Shown piece by piece: positions 13,512 through 15,184 of a stretch of 15,184 nucleotides of DNA. The notes beneath the pieces were generated by a model that saw nothing but the letters and a program-made list of their open reading frames with translations, ran no database searches and was not told the DNA's origin. The stretch covers positions 1 to 15,184 of the forward strand of contig CANQOM010000020.1 in NCBI GenBank assembly GCA_947625445.1, in the 5' to 3' direction. The stretch's first letter is position 1. Each line of letters starts with the position of its first letter. The stretch is from Candidatus Gastranaerophilales bacterium (lineage in GTDB: Bacteria > Cyanobacteriota > Vampirovibrionia > Gastranaerophilales > Gastranaerophilaceae). Both the position numbers and the translations under genes were made by a program.

Positions 13512-15184
13512 ATGAAGAAAATATTATTTTTATCGGTTATATTTATATTTTTTATGCAAACTGCATTTAGTCAGGATATTGCTTCATCTGAATTATTAAA
13601 AAATAATTTAAGAATTGATGTAAAAAATAATACCCCTGTAAAGCCTGATGTTGTAAAGCCGAATATAAAGATTAATAATAAATTTGAATTAAACGAAAAA
13701 GTATTAAATATGGCTATTTTGCCTTCAGTTACTACCCCAACAGTTCCCGAAGGAATAATCTATCATCAGGATTATAAACCGGTAAGTGTAATTAATCCAA
13801 AAAAGGCAGGTAATGTAAATGCTAATTATCCTGGATTAAGAGGTCCAAATCAACTTATTATTTATACCCCTGTTTTTGGCTTAAGAACTGGTACTAATGA
13901 ATTTGGTACGGAAGCTATTGTTGAGAATAATATGGTAGTAAGTTTGAATGGTGCTGATTCAATTATTCCTAAAAACGGTTTTGTTATTTCAGGTCATGGA
14001 AGGGCTAAAACCTGGATTACTAAAAATATTCAGGTGGGAACAAAAGTATATCTTGATTATCAAAATAATGCTATAAGAATATTCTTAACTCCCGAAAGTC
14101 TTATATTTGCTGCAAAAGAAAAATTAAAAGAAGTTAATGCTATTATTTCTTATTATAAAAGCATTGATTCAAGATATAATGATAAAAAAGCATCCGAATA
14201 TATAGTATCATCTCTCAGTGCAATAAAGAAGGCGGAAAGAAAACCTGAAAAAACACAGGCGTATATTTCTGAAGCAATGGATTCTATAGATAGTGCAATG
14301 AAAAATGCAATACCATACTATGATAATGAATTAAAAGGTATATGGGTAAGACCTGTAGAAACGACTCCGGAAGCAATAGAAAAAACTGTAGAAAGAATCT
14401 GCGAGGCAGGAATAACTGATATTTTCTTAGAAACATATTTTCACGGAAAAACTATTTATCCGAGTAGATATCTTAAAGATTGTGGTGTAATATCTCAAAG
14501 AGAAGAATTTAAAGGTTTTGACCCCTTAGAAATATGGATAAAAGAAGCTCATAAAAGAAATATGAAAGTCCATATTTGGTTTGAAACATTTTATGTCGGA
14601 AATGAAAAACCTCAGTATAATCCTGAGCATGTTTTAAATATATATCCATCTTGGGCTAATAAAAGATTAATGAGTTATGATTCTGATATTCCTATACCTT
14701 CTTTATCGGAACATAACGGCTATTTCTTAGATCCTGCAAATAGTGAGGTACAAGCATATTTAAAAGAATTAATAAAAGAGATAATTAATACATATAAACC
14801 TGACGGGTTAAACCTTGATTATATAAGATACCCTCAAACGGTAGACCCTTCTTATTCTAATTATGCACTATCAAATTGGGGCTATACAAAATATGCAAGA
14901 TATGAATTTAAATCATTGTATGGTATAGACCCTGTTGAGATAAAATATGGAACAGGTGATTGGGAATTATGGTCCGCATACAGACAGAGAAAAATTTCAG
15001 AATTTTTATATGATGTAAGTAAAATTACGAGAAAAAATAATGTTTTGTTGACGGTTGTTATATTCCCAGACCTGAATAAATGTATTAAAACAAAAATGCA
15101 GAATTGGAATGAATGGTCGATGAATAATTATATAGATGGCTTCACTCCTTTATTGCTTACGGGTGATAAAAATACTGCAATATT
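13512..15184 (+). CDS. Exported GHL10-type (DUF187) glycosidase-like protein, 3' end beyond window
   Basis: The frame is open from ATG 13512 to the edge (557 codons), so the C-terminus is missing. Residues 1-20 are a signal peptide: two lysines, a hydrophobic stretch LFLSVIFIFFM, and a likely cleavage after AFS. Residues about 115-195 form a separate domain with NQLIIYTPVFG, TGTNEFGTEA and IPKNGFVISGHG, resembling the N-terminal part seen in cyanobacterial and other envelope proteins of this type. From about 275 the GHL10 domain begins (KGIWVRP), with VHIWFETFYVG (353-363) and LDYIRYP (435-441), whose Asp and nearby Glu358 are the likely catalytic or binding acids of the TIM barrel. The family is related to glycoside hydrolases acting on peptidoglycan or other envelope glycans; the substrate here is not shown. 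It is divergent from dnaJ. Confidence 0.9.
   Translation, partial: MKKILFLSVIFIFFMQTAFSQDIASSELLKNNLRIDVKNNTPVKPDVVKPNIKINNKFELNEKVLNMAILPSVTTPTVPEGIIYHQDYKPVSVINPKKAGNVNANYPGLRGPNQLIIYTPVFGLRTGTNEFGTEAIVENNMVVSLNGADSIIPKNGFVISGHGRAKTWITKNIQVGTKVYLDYQNNAIRIFLTPESLIFAAKEKLKEVNAIISYYKSIDSRYNDKKASEYIVSSLSAIKKAERKPEKTQAYISEAMDSIDSAMKNAIPYYDNELKGIWVRPVETTPEAIEKTVERICEAGITDIFLETYFHGKTIYPSRYLKDCGVISQREEFKGFDPLEIWIKEAHKRNMKVHIWFETFYVGNEKPQYNPEHVLNIYPSWANKRLMSYDSDIPIPSLSEHNGYFLDPANSEVQAYLKELIKEIINTYKPDGLNLDYIRYPQTVDPSYSNYALSNWGYTKYARYEFKSLYGIDPVEIKYGTGDWELWSAYRQRKISEFLYDVSKITRKNNVLLTVVIFPDLNKCIKTKMQNWNEWSMNNYIDGFTPLLLTGDKNTAI

Overview
The window is AT-rich (roughly 30% GC by eye), densely packed bacterial chromosomal DNA using the standard bacterial code, with no transposase, phage gene, CRISPR array, tRNA or rRNA that I can recognise. 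Housekeeping genes dominate: enolase, ribosomal protein bL9, adenylate kinase, methionine aminopeptidase, LeuB, RNase HIII and a DnaJ-type co-chaperone. Several hints suggest a non-photosynthetic gut cyanobacterium of the Gastranaerophilales ('Melainabacteria') type: strong AT bias, a secreted GHL10-family protein, and short N-terminal 'FK(G/S)' segments in two neighbouring proteins, which I recall as common in that group. This assignment is an inference; a Firmicutes-like or other low-GC lineage cannot be excluded.

Layout. 1-972: the 3' part of eno (+), closed by a strong hairpin terminator. 1102-1611: rplI (-) with its own promoter. 1769-1969: a DUF1858 redox-disulfide protein (-) with promoter and terminator, beside a possible 57-residue ORF (+). 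2187-4121: an adk-map-DUF151 operon (-), divergent from leuB (+, 4277-5359). 5457-5551: a candidate small structured RNA (+) with its own promoter. 5558-7264: a UshA-like metallophosphoesterase/5'-nucleotidase (-) without a signal peptide. 7384-8228: a two-gene operon (-) of a helical-repeat protein and an 'FKG' protein. 8362-10312: a large FkbH-like enzyme (-) whose frame is broken by a run of ten G on its coding strand. 10466-10591: a 41-residue small ORF (+). 10700-11329: a glyoxalase-II-like metallo-beta-lactamase-fold hydrolase (-). 11446-12330: rnhC (+), abutting dnaJ (-, 12331-13380). 13512 to the right edge: the start of an exported GHL10-type glycosidase-like protein (+).

The most notable observation is the FkbH-like gene. 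A well-placed start and ribosome binding site lead into the canonical HAD motif DLDET, but the G10 tract shifts the frame and ends translation at 45 residues. With nine or twelve G the gene would encode an uninterrupted 649-residue protein (HAD-IIIC, FkbH acyltransferase-like and SGNH-like regions). This is the layout of a phase-variable contingency locus, probably controlling a cell-surface or secondary-metabolite acyl modification. A homopolymer sequencing error is the main alternative.

Other signals are the candidate RNA at 5457-5551, whose predicted promoter places its 5' end at the base of a 14-bp closing stem, and two promoters (rnhC and the GHL10 gene) that lie exactly 6 nt before the ATG with no ribosome binding site, implying leaderless transcripts.
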